Shown here in pieces: positions 44,623 through 53,271 of a stretch of 64,000 nucleotides of DNA. Each line of letters begins with the position of its first letter. Positions within the stretch are counted from its first letter, which is position 1. This DNA comes from Streptomyces cellulosae (lineage in GTDB: Bacteria; Actinomycetota; Actinomycetes; Streptomycetales; Streptomycetaceae): the NCBI RefSeq assembly GCF_000721105.1, contig NZ_JOEV01000010.1, positions 62,001-126,000 on the forward strand, read 5' to 3'. Below the pieces are notes generated by a model. That model was not told the DNA's origin. It saw only the letters and a program-made list of their open reading frames with translations, and did not search any database. Position numbers and translations under genes: made by a program.

Positions 44623-45003
44623 ATGGAGGACACCGGATTGGGGGAGCGCACCGGTGCGTGGCCAAGGCTGCCTCGCGTCACCTTTCGCGTCTCGGCCGCG
44701 TTGGCTGTCGCCATCGCAGCCGTGATTGGATTCACGACACCCGCCTCGGCCGGAGGGAATCTCCTCTGGGCTTCGGGCAGCAGCGTGGGTAAGCGCTGGA
44801 CCGTCTGCGCGCAGAGCCTCGCGGTTCGTTCGAGCCCGAACGGCCCGGCCTTCGGCTACCTCTACGGTCCCGATCAAACGTTCACGATCTATGACTCCGG
44901 GAACTTCGAGTTCGGTGGTGAATGGGTCCGCGGCCACGCTTGGGGCAACGTCAACGCGGACGGCTACGTGCAGAACGGCTGGTTCTGCTTCAACAACCCC
45001 TGA
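44623..45003 (+). CDS. small secreted protein, possibly SH3-like
   Basis: This 126-residue product starts at ATG 44623 with AAGGGAGAG upstream. The signal peptide covers about residues 18-43 (FRVSAALAVAIAAVIGF, then TTPASA). The mature part of about 83 residues has two Cys, in WTVCAQSLAVRSSPNGPAFG and GWFCFNNP, which could form a disulfide, and an SH3b-like pattern (LAVRSSPNG, then EWVRGHAWGNVNADGYV). Such proteins may bind cell wall. Function is not known. Confidence 0.75.
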   Translation: MEDTGLGERTGAWPRLPRVTFRVSAALAVAIAAVIGFTTPASAGGNLLWASGSSVGKRWTVCAQSLAVRSSPNGPAFGYLYGPDQTFTIYDSGNFEFGGEWVRGHAWGNVNADGYVQNGWFCFNNP

Positions 45004-45473
45004 TTCACGCCGACATCGCGACCAAGATCTTCCCGCAGCGCACGCTCGCTGACAGCATCGGCGGAGCCGCCACTGCCGACGCTCGCTCTCCGTGCCCGCG
45101 AGGGAAAGCCCCAGTAGCCGCCGCCCGCGGCACCGCCAACCGACAACAACTCCTGGCTGCGAGCGAGTGGGCGTTTTCCGATCAAGTACGGCCCTTTTGT
45201 ACGCGGGGCATGTGCGGGGCTGCTGTGCTGCTTGCGTGAGTGGTACGCGGAGGCGGGCAAGGGTGGACTCGGACGCGAGCAGCCGCCGTCCGGCTCATTC
45301 AGATGGTGCCCGACAGGCGTGTCCAGGCGGCGGCACGCGCCCTCGGCATCTCCGACACATGGCCCGAGCGCCGAGCCGGCAACCAACGCCTGCCCGCCGC
45401 CCTGTCAGACCGCGGGGCCGCTGGCCACCTGGCGATCGAGGTCACCTTTGTGTCGCGCATCTCATGTCCAGGC
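45004..45473. other. gene-free stretch
   Basis: These 470 bp lie between the small secreted protein and a convergent oxidoreductase. Short frames such as the one containing RRVQAAARALGISDTWPE look like fragments of a helix-turn-helix or recombinase protein, but no start or full domain is present. I assign nothing, though decayed mobile DNA is possible. Confidence 0.45.
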
Positions 45474-45502
45474 CGGGCGGGCCGGGAGCCCCGGCCCGCC
45501 CG
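45474..45502 (-). terminator. terminator hairpin for the NmrA-like gene
   Basis: CGGGCGGGCCGGG (45474-45486) and CCCGGCCCGCCCG (45490-45502) form a perfect 13-bp stem with a 3-nt loop, 8 bp beyond the stop of the minus-strand gene. Confidence 0.7.
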
Positions 45503-45510
45503 CCGCGGGA

Positions 45511-46407
45511 TCAGGACGCCAGCGCTTCCCGGAGCGTCGAAGGCTTGAGTCCGAAGGTGTCGCGGATATCGCTGTCGTCCACAAGGAACGGACGCTCGGA
45601 CATGTAGCTCATCTCGGCGAACTCCCGCCACAGTGGATCGGTGAAGGACAGCAGCGCCAGATCCCGTTCGGTGAGCGGCTCCAATCGTGGTTCGGGCGCT
45701 GCGTGGAGTTCGGCGAGCGTGGTGGCGGCCTGGCGCAGGGTCGTGGTGATGACCGGGGCGTGCCAGCCCCGTCCCCAGGCCCGCTCGTCGCCGCTGACCG
45801 CCACCAGCGCCGCCGCCACGTCCTCGGTGTACGCATACGAATGGGCCGCGTCCGGGTTGCCATGGACGAGAGCCAGTTCACCCTCGCGGACCCGGGGAGC
45901 GACCAGCAGCGTGAACGCCGACACCGCGCCTGGCCCCAGGTACTGGCCGGCTCGCACTTCGGTGACCCGCAGCCGCCCTTCGTCGTGGGCGTCCTTGGCC
46001 TGCTGCCACAGCTGGGCCCTCACCCGGCCCTTTCGGGTGTTCGGGACCATCGGAGTGCGCTCGGTGACCGGCCCGGTCGTCTGCTGGTAGCCGTAATGGT
46101 TGCCGAGCATCACGTAGTCGGCCCCCGCTCGCTCGGTCGCGGCGAGGATCGAAGTGAACAACGGCGGCATGGTCTCCGGCCAGGTCTGGTAGGCGGTCAT
46201 GGCGGCGTTGAAGACCGTGCTCGCTCCGGCCAGTGCCTCGGCCAGCTCGCCGGTGCGGCCCGCGTCCAGGGCGATCCGTTCGATGCCGGGGTGGTCGGGG
46301 CCGGTGCCGCTGCGGGTGATGAGGCGGACCCGCCTGCCGCTGTCGGCCAGTTGCCTGGCGGTCGCGACCCCGGTCGCGCCCGCCCCGATGACGACTGATT
46401 CAGCCAT
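45511..46407 (-). CDS. NAD(P)-binding, atypical short-chain dehydrogenase (NmrA-like)
   Basis: This 298-residue protein has an N-terminal Rossmann motif SVVIGAGATGVATARQLAD and no classic YxxxK catalytic pair, as in NmrA-like or atypical SDR proteins (a GNHYGYQ segment stands where a catalytic Tyr might be). It is divergent from a GlxA-type regulator, with about 150 bp between them, and is probably its target. The substrate is unknown; it could be a sensor rather than an enzyme. Confidence 0.82.
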   Translation of the reverse strand: MAESVVIGAGATGVATARQLADSGRRVRLITRSGTGPDHPGIERIALDAGRTGELAEALAGASTVFNAAMTAYQTWPETMPPLFTSILAATERAGADYVMLGNHYGYQQTTGPVTERTPMVPNTRKGRVRAQLWQQAKDAHDEGRLRVTEVRAGQYLGPGAVSAFTLLVAPRVREGELALVHGNPDAAHSYAYTEDVAAALVAVSGDERAWGRGWHAPVITTTLRQAATTLAELHAAPEPRLEPLTERDLALLSFTDPLWREFAEMSYMSERPFLVDDSDIRDTFGLKPSTLREALAS

Positions 46408-46556
46408 GACCTTGTCTCCGTCTTCCCGTAAGAAAGGAACGCTTCCCTGAAGGGGGGAAACGTGGTTGGCGGGGGCCCGACCGCTCGCCCAACTGTGCCG
46501 CGCGGACGCGGGATAGGGTCAGTGGCCTGAAAGCCACGAGGTCCAAGGATCCAGCC

Positions 46557-47519
46557 ATGCATCGTGTCGCCGTCCTGGCCGTCCCCGCGGTCAAGCCCTT
46601 CGACCTGTCCATGCCGTCGACGCTGCTGGGCGCCGCCGAACTCGGCGGACGCCCCGGCTATGAGGTGACGGTGTGCACCGCCAGGCCCGGTACGGTCGCC
46701 GCCTCCGGTGGCATCGAGGTGGTGATCCGGCAGGGCCTTCAGGCGGTCGCGGCGGCCGACACGGTGATCGTTCCCTCGACGGCGAGCCGGCACGACGCCG
46801 AGCCGGCCGCGCTGAACGCCTTGCGGGAGGCGGCCTCCGCGGGAAAGCGCGTCGCCTCGATCTGCAGCGGTGCCTTCGTCCTCGCCCAGGCCGGGCTCCT
46901 CGACGGCCGTGTCGCCACCACCCACTGGGCCTTGGCCGGGGAACTGCAGCGCGCCTTCCCCGCGGTGCGCGTGGACGCCGGCCGGCTGTTCGCCGAGGAC
47001 GGACGGATCGTCACCGGTGCGGGCTCGGCCGCCGGGATCGACCTGTGCCTGCACCTGATCAACTCCGACTACGGCGCGGCCGTGGCCAATACGGCGGCCC
47101 GCGCAGCCGTCGTCACACCGGTGCGCCACGGCGGGCAGGCGCAGTTCGTGCGGACCCCGCTACCGGCCGAGACCGACTCCTCGTTGGACGCGGCCCGCAT
47201 CTGGGCACTGCAGCACCTGGACCGGCCGATCTCCCTGCAGGACCTGGCCGGTCAGGCCAAGGTCAGTGTGCGGACCCTGACCCGCCGCTTCACGGCCGAG
47301 ACTGGTGTGACCCCGTTCCAATGGCTGCTCCAGCAACGGCTGCTGCGGGCCCGCGAGCTGCTGGAGACCACCGATCTCACCGTCGACCATGTGGCCCGCC
47401 GCAGTGGCCTCGGCTCGGGCGAGTCGCTCCGCCAGCATCTGAACCGCCAGATCGGCATGACCCCGTCCACCTACCGGAGTGCCTTCACCCACCGCCCGAG
47501 CGTGAAGACTGGTCAGTGA
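46557..47519 (+). CDS. GlxA-family transcriptional regulator (DJ-1/PfpI plus AraC)
   Basis: This 320-residue regulator has an N-terminal DJ-1/PfpI-like domain (RVAVLAVPAVKPFDLSM, then SICSGAFVLAQAG with the nucleophile-elbow Cys) and a C-terminal AraC double helix-turn-helix (ISLQDLAGQAKVSVRTLTRR, VTPFQWLLQQRLLRARELLE, HVARRSGLGSGESLRQHLNR). ATG 46557 has AAGGA upstream. A small hairpin GTGGC-CTGAAA-GCCAC lies in its leader. It is divergent from the NmrA-like gene and may activate it. Confidence 0.9.
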   Translation: MHRVAVLAVPAVKPFDLSMPSTLLGAAELGGRPGYEVTVCTARPGTVAASGGIEVVIRQGLQAVAAADTVIVPSTASRHDAEPAALNALREAASAGKRVASICSGAFVLAQAGLLDGRVATTHWALAGELQRAFPAVRVDAGRLFAEDGRIVTGAGSAAGIDLCLHLINSDYGAAVANTAARAAVVTPVRHGGQAQFVRTPLPAETDSSLDAARIWALQHLDRPISLQDLAGQAKVSVRTLTRRFTAETGVTPFQWLLQQRLLRARELLETTDLTVDHVARRSGLGSGESLRQHLNRQIGMTPSTYRSAFTHRPSVKTGQ

Positions 47520-47604
47520 CCGCACCCGACCCGGCGGTGACGCCTCGCGTCACCGACATGGATCAAAGCGGACCGCGGCGAGACGCCGGGACTCTTCGGA
47601 CATG

Positions 47605-47997
47605 TCACTTCGGCACCGCGTCCTTGCAGCTCTCCGGAACTCTCACCACGTCGAAGACCACCGGGTAACCGGTGATCTGCTGGTTCGGTCCCGGCTGCGA
47701 ACCGCAGATCTTCCACTCCGCGCGGTCGTCCACCGGACGGCCCTGTCCACTCGCGTCCTTGAAGGTCATGTCGAGCTTGGAACCCATCTGCTCGTACGCA
47801 CCCTCGGCGTTGCCGCCGATGACATCCGGCATGATGGCGGTGACCGGCTCGGGATTCGCCGAGTGACGCGCCTGGGCGGTCGGCGAGCCGGTCGCGGTGC
47901 TCGCCGAGACGTCCGGCACGAACGGCGCGCCGCAGGCGGTGACCGAGGCCAGGACCGTGGCGGCGAGGGCGGGTCTCAAGAGCTTGGTGACCGTCAT
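47605..47997 (-). CDS. small lipoprotein with a PASTA-like domain
   Basis: This 130-residue protein has a lipoprotein signal with lipobox SVTAC (Cys22) after LLRPALAATVLA. Following a Ser/Thr/Ala-rich spacer, MPDVIGGNAEGAYEQMGSKL begins a single PASTA-like unit, ending in VVFDVVRVPESC. PASTA domains bind peptidoglycan fragments; a free lipoprotein PASTA unit might sense or bind wall fragments. It is divergent from the aminoglycoside-phosphotransferase-like gene. Two Cys in the C-terminal part may pair. Confidence 0.75.
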   Translation of the reverse strand: MTVTKLLRPALAATVLASVTACGAPFVPDVSASTATGSPTAQARHSANPEPVTAIMPDVIGGNAEGAYEQMGSKLDMTFKDASGQGRPVDDRAEWKICGSQPGPNQQITGYPVVFDVVRVPESCKDAVPK

Positions 47998-48025
47998 GTT
48001 CCTCCTGACGTGCTGGTGATCCGGA

Positions 48026-48059
48026 ACAGTATTCCGCCCGCCCAGTACTGTGAGGTCGC
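48026..48059 (+). promoter_or_regulatory. promoter with a dyad before the APH-like gene
   Basis: TACTGT (48046-48051) stands 8 nt before ATG 48060. ACAGTA (48026-48031) is its inverted copy 14 bp upstream, overlapping the -35 zone. The dyad could bind a regulator of the leaderless gene. Confidence 0.4.
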
Positions 48060-48962
48060 ATGACCGATTCCGAGATCGAGATCACCGCAGACCTGGTCCA
48101 TGACCTGCTGCGGGAGCAGCATCCGGACCTCGCGGGGCTGGCCGTCCGCGAGGTGGCGGGCGGCTGGGGAAACCAGATGTGGCGCCTCGGGGACGAGTTG
48201 GCCGTGCGCATGCAGCGTATGGACCCCACCCCGGAGCTCCAGCTCAAGGAGCGGCGGTGGCTGCCCGTGCTGGCCCCGCGCCTGCCGCTCCCGGTGCCGA
48301 CCCCGGTGCGGTTCGGTGAACCGTCCGCGCGCTTCCCCAAGCACTGGACCGTGATGACGTGGGTTCACGGCGAGCCGCTGGACCACACCTCGATCAGCCG
48401 CGGCGATCACGCGGCCGACACTCTGGCGGGTTTCCTCAGGGCGCTCCACGCGGAGGCGCCCGAAGAGGCGCCGATCAGTGAGGACCGCGGCGCTCACCCC
48501 AAGAAGTGCACGGACGGCTTCGACCACTTCTTCCAGGCAGTTGCACTCGACGGCATCGCCGACGAGGTCCGGGCCGTCTGGGACGACGCCGTCGCGGCCC
48601 CCGAGTGGGAGGGCCCGCCGGTATGGGTGCACGGTGACCTTCATCCGGCGAACGTCGTCGTCTCGGACGGGACGCTCTCCGGCGTGATCGACTTCGGTTC
48701 CATGTTCGCCGGCGATCCGGCATGGGACCTCGCGGCCGCATGGGTGCTCCTTCCCGCGGGCGCCGCCTCACGCTTCTTCGACGTGTACGAGCATGCGGAC
48801 GAGGCGACGATCCGGCGCGCTCGTGGGCTGGCCGCCATGAAATGCCTGTTCCTCATGCTCATGGGCCAGAACGGAGACCGGGGCCTTCCTGGCGGCAAGC
48901 CGACATGGGGACCCGCAGGCCGGTCAGCGCTCGATCGTGTTCTGAGAGACGGTTCGATGTAG
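48060..48962 (+). CDS. aminoglycoside phosphotransferase (APH) family kinase
   Basis: This 300-residue protein has the APH/choline-kinase fold. Key motifs are the N-lobe GGWGNQMWRLGDELAVRMQR with the ATP-binding region, the catalytic loop VWVHGDLHPANVVV with its Asp, and the metal-binding Asp in GVIDFGSMFAGDPAWDLA. The family includes antibiotic phosphotransferases and kinases for unrelated small molecules; the sequence does not identify the substrate. ATG 48060 probably starts a leaderless mRNA. Confidence 0.88.
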   Translation: MTDSEIEITADLVHDLLREQHPDLAGLAVREVAGGWGNQMWRLGDELAVRMQRMDPTPELQLKERRWLPVLAPRLPLPVPTPVRFGEPSARFPKHWTVMTWVHGEPLDHTSISRGDHAADTLAGFLRALHAEAPEEAPISEDRGAHPKKCTDGFDHFFQAVALDGIADEVRAVWDDAVAAPEWEGPPVWVHGDLHPANVVVSDGTLSGVIDFGSMFAGDPAWDLAAAWVLLPAGAASRFFDVYEHADEATIRRARGLAAMKCLFLMLMGQNGDRGLPGGKPTWGPAGRSALDRVLRDGSM

Positions 48963-49143
48963 GAAACCGAGGCGACAGAGGCCCGGCGCAGGCCGCCGAC
49001 TCCTCCCGTGCTGACGCTCTGTGGCGGCCGTGTCAACGCGTGTGGCAAGCGTGTGGCATCCATGCAAGATCGATTGTGGGAGTCGCGCACTGCCTACGGT
49101 CCTGTCCCGGGGATGAGAACGATCGCGCCCAGCTCGCCAACTC

Positions 49144-49455
49144 GTGCCCAGTATCCGGGAGTTCGTTGTGCCCCTTTCCCCTGCGGGATTAAGCAAACGT
49201 GTGCCGCAGGAACCCATCACACGGCTGGGAATCGTCGGATCGGGGACCGTGGGCGCCGGCATCGCCGAACTCCGCGCCGTGCGTGGTCTGGACGTTCGGC
49301 TGGTGGTCTCCCGGGAATCGTCGCTCATCCGGGCGCCCCGTCGTATCGCGGAGTCCCTCGACCGGCGGGTGGCGAAGGGAAAGGTGGACAGGGGGGCGCG
49401 CGAGGACGCCGTCGCCCGTATCCACGTCACCACGGACCTGGGCGAACTGGCCTGA
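49144..49455 (+). pseudogene. truncated 3-hydroxyacyl-CoA dehydrogenase N-terminus
   Basis: The peptide GIVGSGTVGAGIAELRAVRG is the NAD-binding loop of a 3-hydroxybutyryl/3-hydroxyacyl-CoA dehydrogenase. The following SLDRRVAKGKVDRGAREDAV and IHVTTDLGELA continue the family sequence, but a stop at 49453 ends it after about 80 residues of a normal 280 or more. The codons after it show a weak echo of the expected continuation. Upstream the frame has a TTA Leu codon (49189), rare in Streptomyces genes, so the true start may be GTG 49199. Read as a decayed remnant. Confidence 0.7.
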
Positions 49456-49646
49456 GCGATTCCTGAGGCCGCGGCGGAAACGGGGAGCAGATCGGCGTTC
49501 GGGAGGGGCTCCCGTACCGTCCGGCCCGCGTGGCAGTCCGCACCCCGCCGGCTTCGAGGCTGTCGACGGGCAGGCAACGATGGCATGCTGCACCCGAAGG
49601 GCAGCCGGCCCTCCTTGAAGAGAAACGAGCCACTGGGTTCTCCGCC

Positions 49647-50582
49647 GTGACCTGCCTTGAGATTTCCGATGTGATCACGTCCGCTGATCCGCGCAGCGGC
49701 CGTCGGCTGCCCGTCCGCCGGGCCGAGGTGCTGCGCCGACTCACCGAGCACGGTGATCAGTGCGCCGCGCGGATCGTCGCCCGGTTGCCCGTGGACGACG
49801 ACGACGTCCTCGACCCGCACGCCGTCGACGGTCTGCTCGTCGCCGTACACACCGAGCTGCAGCGCCTCAGCGAAGAGCTGCGCATCGGCGAGCGCCTGGT
49901 CGACCTGCTGGTGCCGCTCTTCGCGGCCGTCCGTTCGGCCGCGGCGCCGGAGCGGCCCTTGCGGCTCGTCGATGTCGGCTGCGGCCTGGGGTACCTCATC
50001 CGCTGGCTGTCAGCCACCGATGCCCTCGGCCCGGACGTCGAGCTCGTCGGGGTCGATCTCAACGCCGCCCTGGTGACCGAGGCCACTCGTCTCGCCCGCT
50101 CCGAGGCACTCGACTGCCGCTTCGTCCACGGCAACGCCTTCGACCTGCCCGAGGCCGCCACCGTCTACGTCTCCACCGGCGTGCTGCACCACATCCGTGG
50201 CCCCGCCCTGGAGGAGTTCTTCCGGCTCCAGGGCAGGTCCCGGGCGCTCGCCTTCTGCCATTACGACATCGCCGCGACCAGCCTCGCGCCCATCGGCGCG
50301 TGGGTGTTCCACCGCGCCCGGATGCGTCATCCGCTGGGCCGCCATGACGGTGTCGCCTCCGCGCGACGCGCACACAGCGACGCAACCCTGCTGAGTGCCG
50401 CAGCGGCCTCCGGCATGCGGCCGCTGCTGTACGAACCGCGTGGCACCGTCAACCCCTTCTGCACCACTTTGCGCCCCGTCCTCGGCATCCGCCCGGGCCT
50501 GGAAGCGCCGCTCCGCCAAGCCCTCGGCCGCGCCTCCCGCCGCTTGGTCGGGCCCGAGCGGTTCTCCTGGCCCACCGGATGA
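49647..50582 (+). CDS. class I SAM-dependent methyltransferase
   Basis: This 311-residue protein has the SAM-binding motif LVDVGCGLGYLIRWLSA, the acidic strand-2 end ELVGVDLNAALV, and FVHGNAFDLPEAATVYVSTG downstream. A helical N-terminal domain of about 110 residues may bind the substrate. It could methylate a small molecule; nothing in the sequence says which. GTG 49647 was chosen as the first well-placed start; the ribosome-binding site is weak. It overlaps the next gene by 4 bp (ATGA). Confidence 0.82.
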   Translation: MTCLEISDVITSADPRSGRRLPVRRAEVLRRLTEHGDQCAARIVARLPVDDDDVLDPHAVDGLLVAVHTELQRLSEELRIGERLVDLLVPLFAAVRSAAAPERPLRLVDVGCGLGYLIRWLSATDALGPDVELVGVDLNAALVTEATRLARSEALDCRFVHGNAFDLPEAATVYVSTGVLHHIRGPALEEFFRLQGRSRALAFCHYDIAATSLAPIGAWVFHRARMRHPLGRHDGVASARRAHSDATLLSAAAASGMRPLLYEPRGTVNPFCTTLRPVLGIRPGLEAPLRQALGRASRRLVGPERFSWPTG

Positions 50583-51091
50583 ACCCCGCCCTGCCGCTCG
50601 TCGCGATCGGCCTGGTCGACGCCGCCTTCAGCGGCTTTCGCGCGTACGCCGGACGCGACGCCCGTATTCGCAAACACCGTGCCGTCACCCGCTCCGCGCT
50701 GCGCGGGCTCGCCGTCGGCTCCGTGCTCCTCGTAACCCCCGCGCTGACCGCGGTCACCGTGCTCATGACCGCAGGTGACCAGGCCCACGCCTACGCGGCC
50801 CTCACCGACGGCGCCATCGGCTACCTGCTTCCGCTCACGGTCTACGCCGCCGCGGTCATGCTCTCGCTCGCCGCCTACTTCGTCCTGCCGTTTCGCGCGA
50901 GCACCCTCGCGATGGTCGTCGGCCTGGGCCCCCTGACGCTGCTGCGCCCGCTCGTCGTCGTCGTCGCCTGCCTCGGCGCCCTCGCCACCGGCGGCGGCTG
51001 GAGATCCCTGCTCGTGGGCGCGGTCGCGGGCACCGCCGTTCTCTGCGTGGAACCTGTCGTCCACCGCCGCTGGTACGCCCGTCCGCTCTGA
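50579..51091 (+). CDS. four-helix membrane protein, unknown function
   Basis: This 170-residue protein has about four hydrophobic helices (LRGLAVGSVLLVTPALTAVT, YLLPLTVYAAAVMLSLAAYF, TLAMVVGLGPLTLLRPLVVV, SLLVGAVAGTAVLCVEPVV). It starts by overlapping the methyltransferase stop by 4 bp, so the two are probably made together. A membrane-embedded partner or substrate for the methyltransferase is possible but not shown. Confidence 0.78.
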   Translation: MNPALPLVAIGLVDAAFSGFRAYAGRDARIRKHRAVTRSALRGLAVGSVLLVTPALTAVTVLMTAGDQAHAYAALTDGAIGYLLPLTVYAAAVMLSLAAYFVLPFRASTLAMVVGLGPLTLLRPLVVVVACLGALATGGGWRSLLVGAVAGTAVLCVEPVVHRRWYARPL

Positions 51092-51093
51092 CC

Positions 51094-51468
51094 TCAGCGG
51101 CGGGCCAGCGCCAGCACACTCAGACCGAACATCAGGACCCCCAGGGGAAGGTGGACCGACGGGACGTGCGCGATGCCGAGCACGACCTGGACCGAGGCGA
51201 GTACGAGGAAACCCGACGCCTGCCGGACAGGCCGGGGTGAGCCCCCGCCCGGCTTCCACGCCAGCACCGCCGCGAGCACGTACAGCATCGACGCCCCGTA
51301 CATCACACGGGCTCCGGCACTGTGCAGCGTCTCTCCGTAGGACGAGGTCAGCAGCAGTCCGGCGGAGACCGCCTGGAGGAAGATGGTCAGGGTCTGCAGG
51401 GCGATCGCGATCCGCAGGAACGAGGAGCCGCGCTGTGCGTTCGCCGGCGCCGTCACCTGAGTGGCCAT
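51094..51468 (-). CDS. small membrane protein, divergent from an ECF sigma gene
   Basis: This 124-residue protein has four hydrophobic helices (IALQTLTIFLQAVSAGLLLT, YGASMLYVLAAVLAWK, SGFLVLASVQVVLGIA, PLGVLMFGLSVLAL), the general layout of a small four-helix DoxX-like or DUF-type protein. It is convergent with the previous gene and divergent from the ECF41 sigma factor, so the sigma factor may control it. Confidence 0.75.
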   Translation of the reverse strand: MATQVTAPANAQRGSSFLRIAIALQTLTIFLQAVSAGLLLTSSYGETLHSAGARVMYGASMLYVLAAVLAWKPGGGSPRPVRQASGFLVLASVQVVLGIAHVPSVHLPLGVLMFGLSVLALARR

Positions 51469-51584
51469 GTCACAGTCCCCTTTTCCGCCCTCGGGTTTCC
51501 CGCCCTCGGGCAGTGGATCGATAAGGTCTCACCCGACCGACGACGCGGGCCTGCGAAAGGTAAGGCGAGGGGGCGGCCGGAAGC

Positions 51585-52508
51585 ATGGGCAGTACCGGGA
51601 CGGCCACAGACGAGACAGCCGGCGAGCGACGCCAACTGATCAATGTCGCCTACCGGTTGCTCGGTTCGGTGACCGAGGCCGAGGACGCCGTACAGGATGC
51701 CTACGCACGCTGGTACGGGCTGCCGCAAAGCCGGCGGGAGGAGATCCTTTCCCCGGGCGCCTGGCTGACTACGGTGACCGGCCGCATCTGCCTGGACCGG
51801 CTCGGCTCGGCGCGGGCCCGCCGTGAACGCTATGTCGGCGCTTGGCTGCCCGAGCCGCTGCCCGACCGTACCGAGTGGGACCATCCGGGCGGCGCCGGCC
51901 CCACCGGCCCCGCGGACCCCGCCGACCAGATCGTTCTGGACGAGTCGGTGGCCATGGCCTTCCTCGTCGTCCTGGAGTCGATGACGCCCGCCGAGCGGGT
52001 GGCGTTCGTCCTGCATGACGTCTTCCGGTACCCGTTCGCCGAGATAGCGGACGTTCTCGGTCGGACCCCCGCGGCCTGCAAGCAGCTGGCGGCCTCCGCC
52101 CGGCGGCGGGTGAGCGTCGCGCGCGCCCCGGTGACGGCCACGACGACCGGTCAGGCCGACGTCGTGAGGCAGGTCAAAGAGGCATGGGAGACCAAGGACG
52201 TCGCCACCCTCGTCGGGCTGCTCGACCCGACCGCCGTGATGACCGCCGACGGCGGCGGCATGGTCGGCACCGTCCTGCGCCCGGTCGAGGGCGGCGCGCG
52301 CATCGCCCAGTACATGGTCGCCATCGCCGACAAGGCTCCGGGGCTCGAACTCCTGGAGCGGTCGGTCAACGGTGTGCCGGGCCTGGTGGCCCAGCGGGCC
52401 GGCGTCGTCATGACCGTGGCCTCGTTCGACGTCTCCGAAGGGCGCGTCACCCGGATCTGGGCGGTCCGCAACCCGCAGAAGCTGCGGCCGTGGGCGCGGG
52501 AGGGCTAG
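51585..52508 (+). CDS. ECF41-type (SigJ-like) RNA polymerase sigma factor
   Basis: This 307-residue sigma factor has region 2 (LINVAYRLLGSVTEAEDAVQ, DAYARW) and region 4 (RVAFVLHDVFRYPFAEIADV), then a long linker and a C-terminal SnoaL-like domain (about 190-300). The conserved DGGG of ECF41 factors is present in TADGGGMVG. In this group the SnoaL-like domain regulates the sigma factor in place of a separate anti-sigma factor. The usual oxidoreductase partner genes are not adjacent; a small membrane gene is divergent and a broken transporter gene follows. Confidence 0.9.
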   Translation: MGSTGTATDETAGERRQLINVAYRLLGSVTEAEDAVQDAYARWYGLPQSRREEILSPGAWLTTVTGRICLDRLGSARARRERYVGAWLPEPLPDRTEWDHPGGAGPTGPADPADQIVLDESVAMAFLVVLESMTPAERVAFVLHDVFRYPFAEIADVLGRTPAACKQLAASARRRVSVARAPVTATTTGQADVVRQVKEAWETKDVATLVGLLDPTAVMTADGGGMVGTVLRPVEGGARIAQYMVAIADKAPGLELLERSVNGVPGLVAQRAGVVMTVASFDVSEGRVTRIWAVRNPQKLRPWAREG

Positions 52509-53100
52509 CCGGTCCTCGTGCGCAGAGTGCTGAGCCCCTGCAGTCCAACAGTCCTACAGCCCCCGCTCGACGCCACCGAGAGGGCGTTCACGATGGCGCC
52601 GTAGAACATCGCGTTCGGGACGAACTCCCGTACGTCCAGCCCGCGTTGACGGCGTACAGGGAGACGGGCGGGCCGCCGACGCCCGCCGCCGCGTTCATGA
52701 GGCCGCCCGCGGCGCCCGCCGCCACCGCGCCCAGGCGGCCCCGGAGCGCCGGCACCCGTGCGCCCCGCATCACCAGCCCCACCGCCACCGTCACCAGGCC
52801 GCCCATGACCAACATCAGGGCGGGCGCGGGGAGTCGGCGGGTCAGCCAGGTGCCCGCCGGGACCGTGCAGGCCGCCGCCGCGCACAGGGGGACCGTCGCG
52901 GACGGCCGAACGCGTCGCCACCCGTCGGCCAACCCCACGACGCTGATCGTCCCGGCCGCGCAGTTGGCCGGCACGACCCCGTCGGACGGGCCCGGCAACA
53001 GCACCAGCGCGGGTACGGCGACCAGGGCGAAGCCCATCCCGGTCAGCCACCGCACGGAGCTGCCGAGCAGCACGATCGCCGGAAGCAGCAGCTCCGTCAT
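52505..53100 (-). pseudogene. TauE/SafE-family transporter, frameshifted and truncated
   Basis: The frame from ATG 53100 reads as a TauE/SafE permease (GMGFALVAVPALVLLPGPSD, then RGRLGAVAAGAAGGLMNAAA and GVGGPPVSLYAVNAGW). Near 52633-52640 the signal shifts to another frame, VREFVPNAMFYGAIVNALSV, which matches how the family continues, and then stops at 52505. About 80 C-terminal residues of a normal 250 are missing. A single missing base explains the shift. The last bases overlap the ECF41 sigma gene end. Confidence 0.75.
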
Positions 53101-53271
53101 GGTCCCGCCGCTCTCGGTGGGTGTAGCGCGCTACACCCCCGGTTCGGGAGAGCGCTCCCTCGTGACGGCCCTCGCGAAACGGAATGGTTGAGGTCACAAG
53201 GTCGCACACCGTCGCACCAGGTCACCGGCCCTCACTGGCTCTCACCGGCCCCTCAGCGCAAGGAAACCGTC

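Noticed and set aside
51468..51474. TGTCACA as an ECF41-type -35 element before the sigma gene
   Set aside because: It matches the recalled -35 of ECF41 promoters, but no CGTC-like -10 stands at the expected distance and it overlaps the start codon of the divergent gene.
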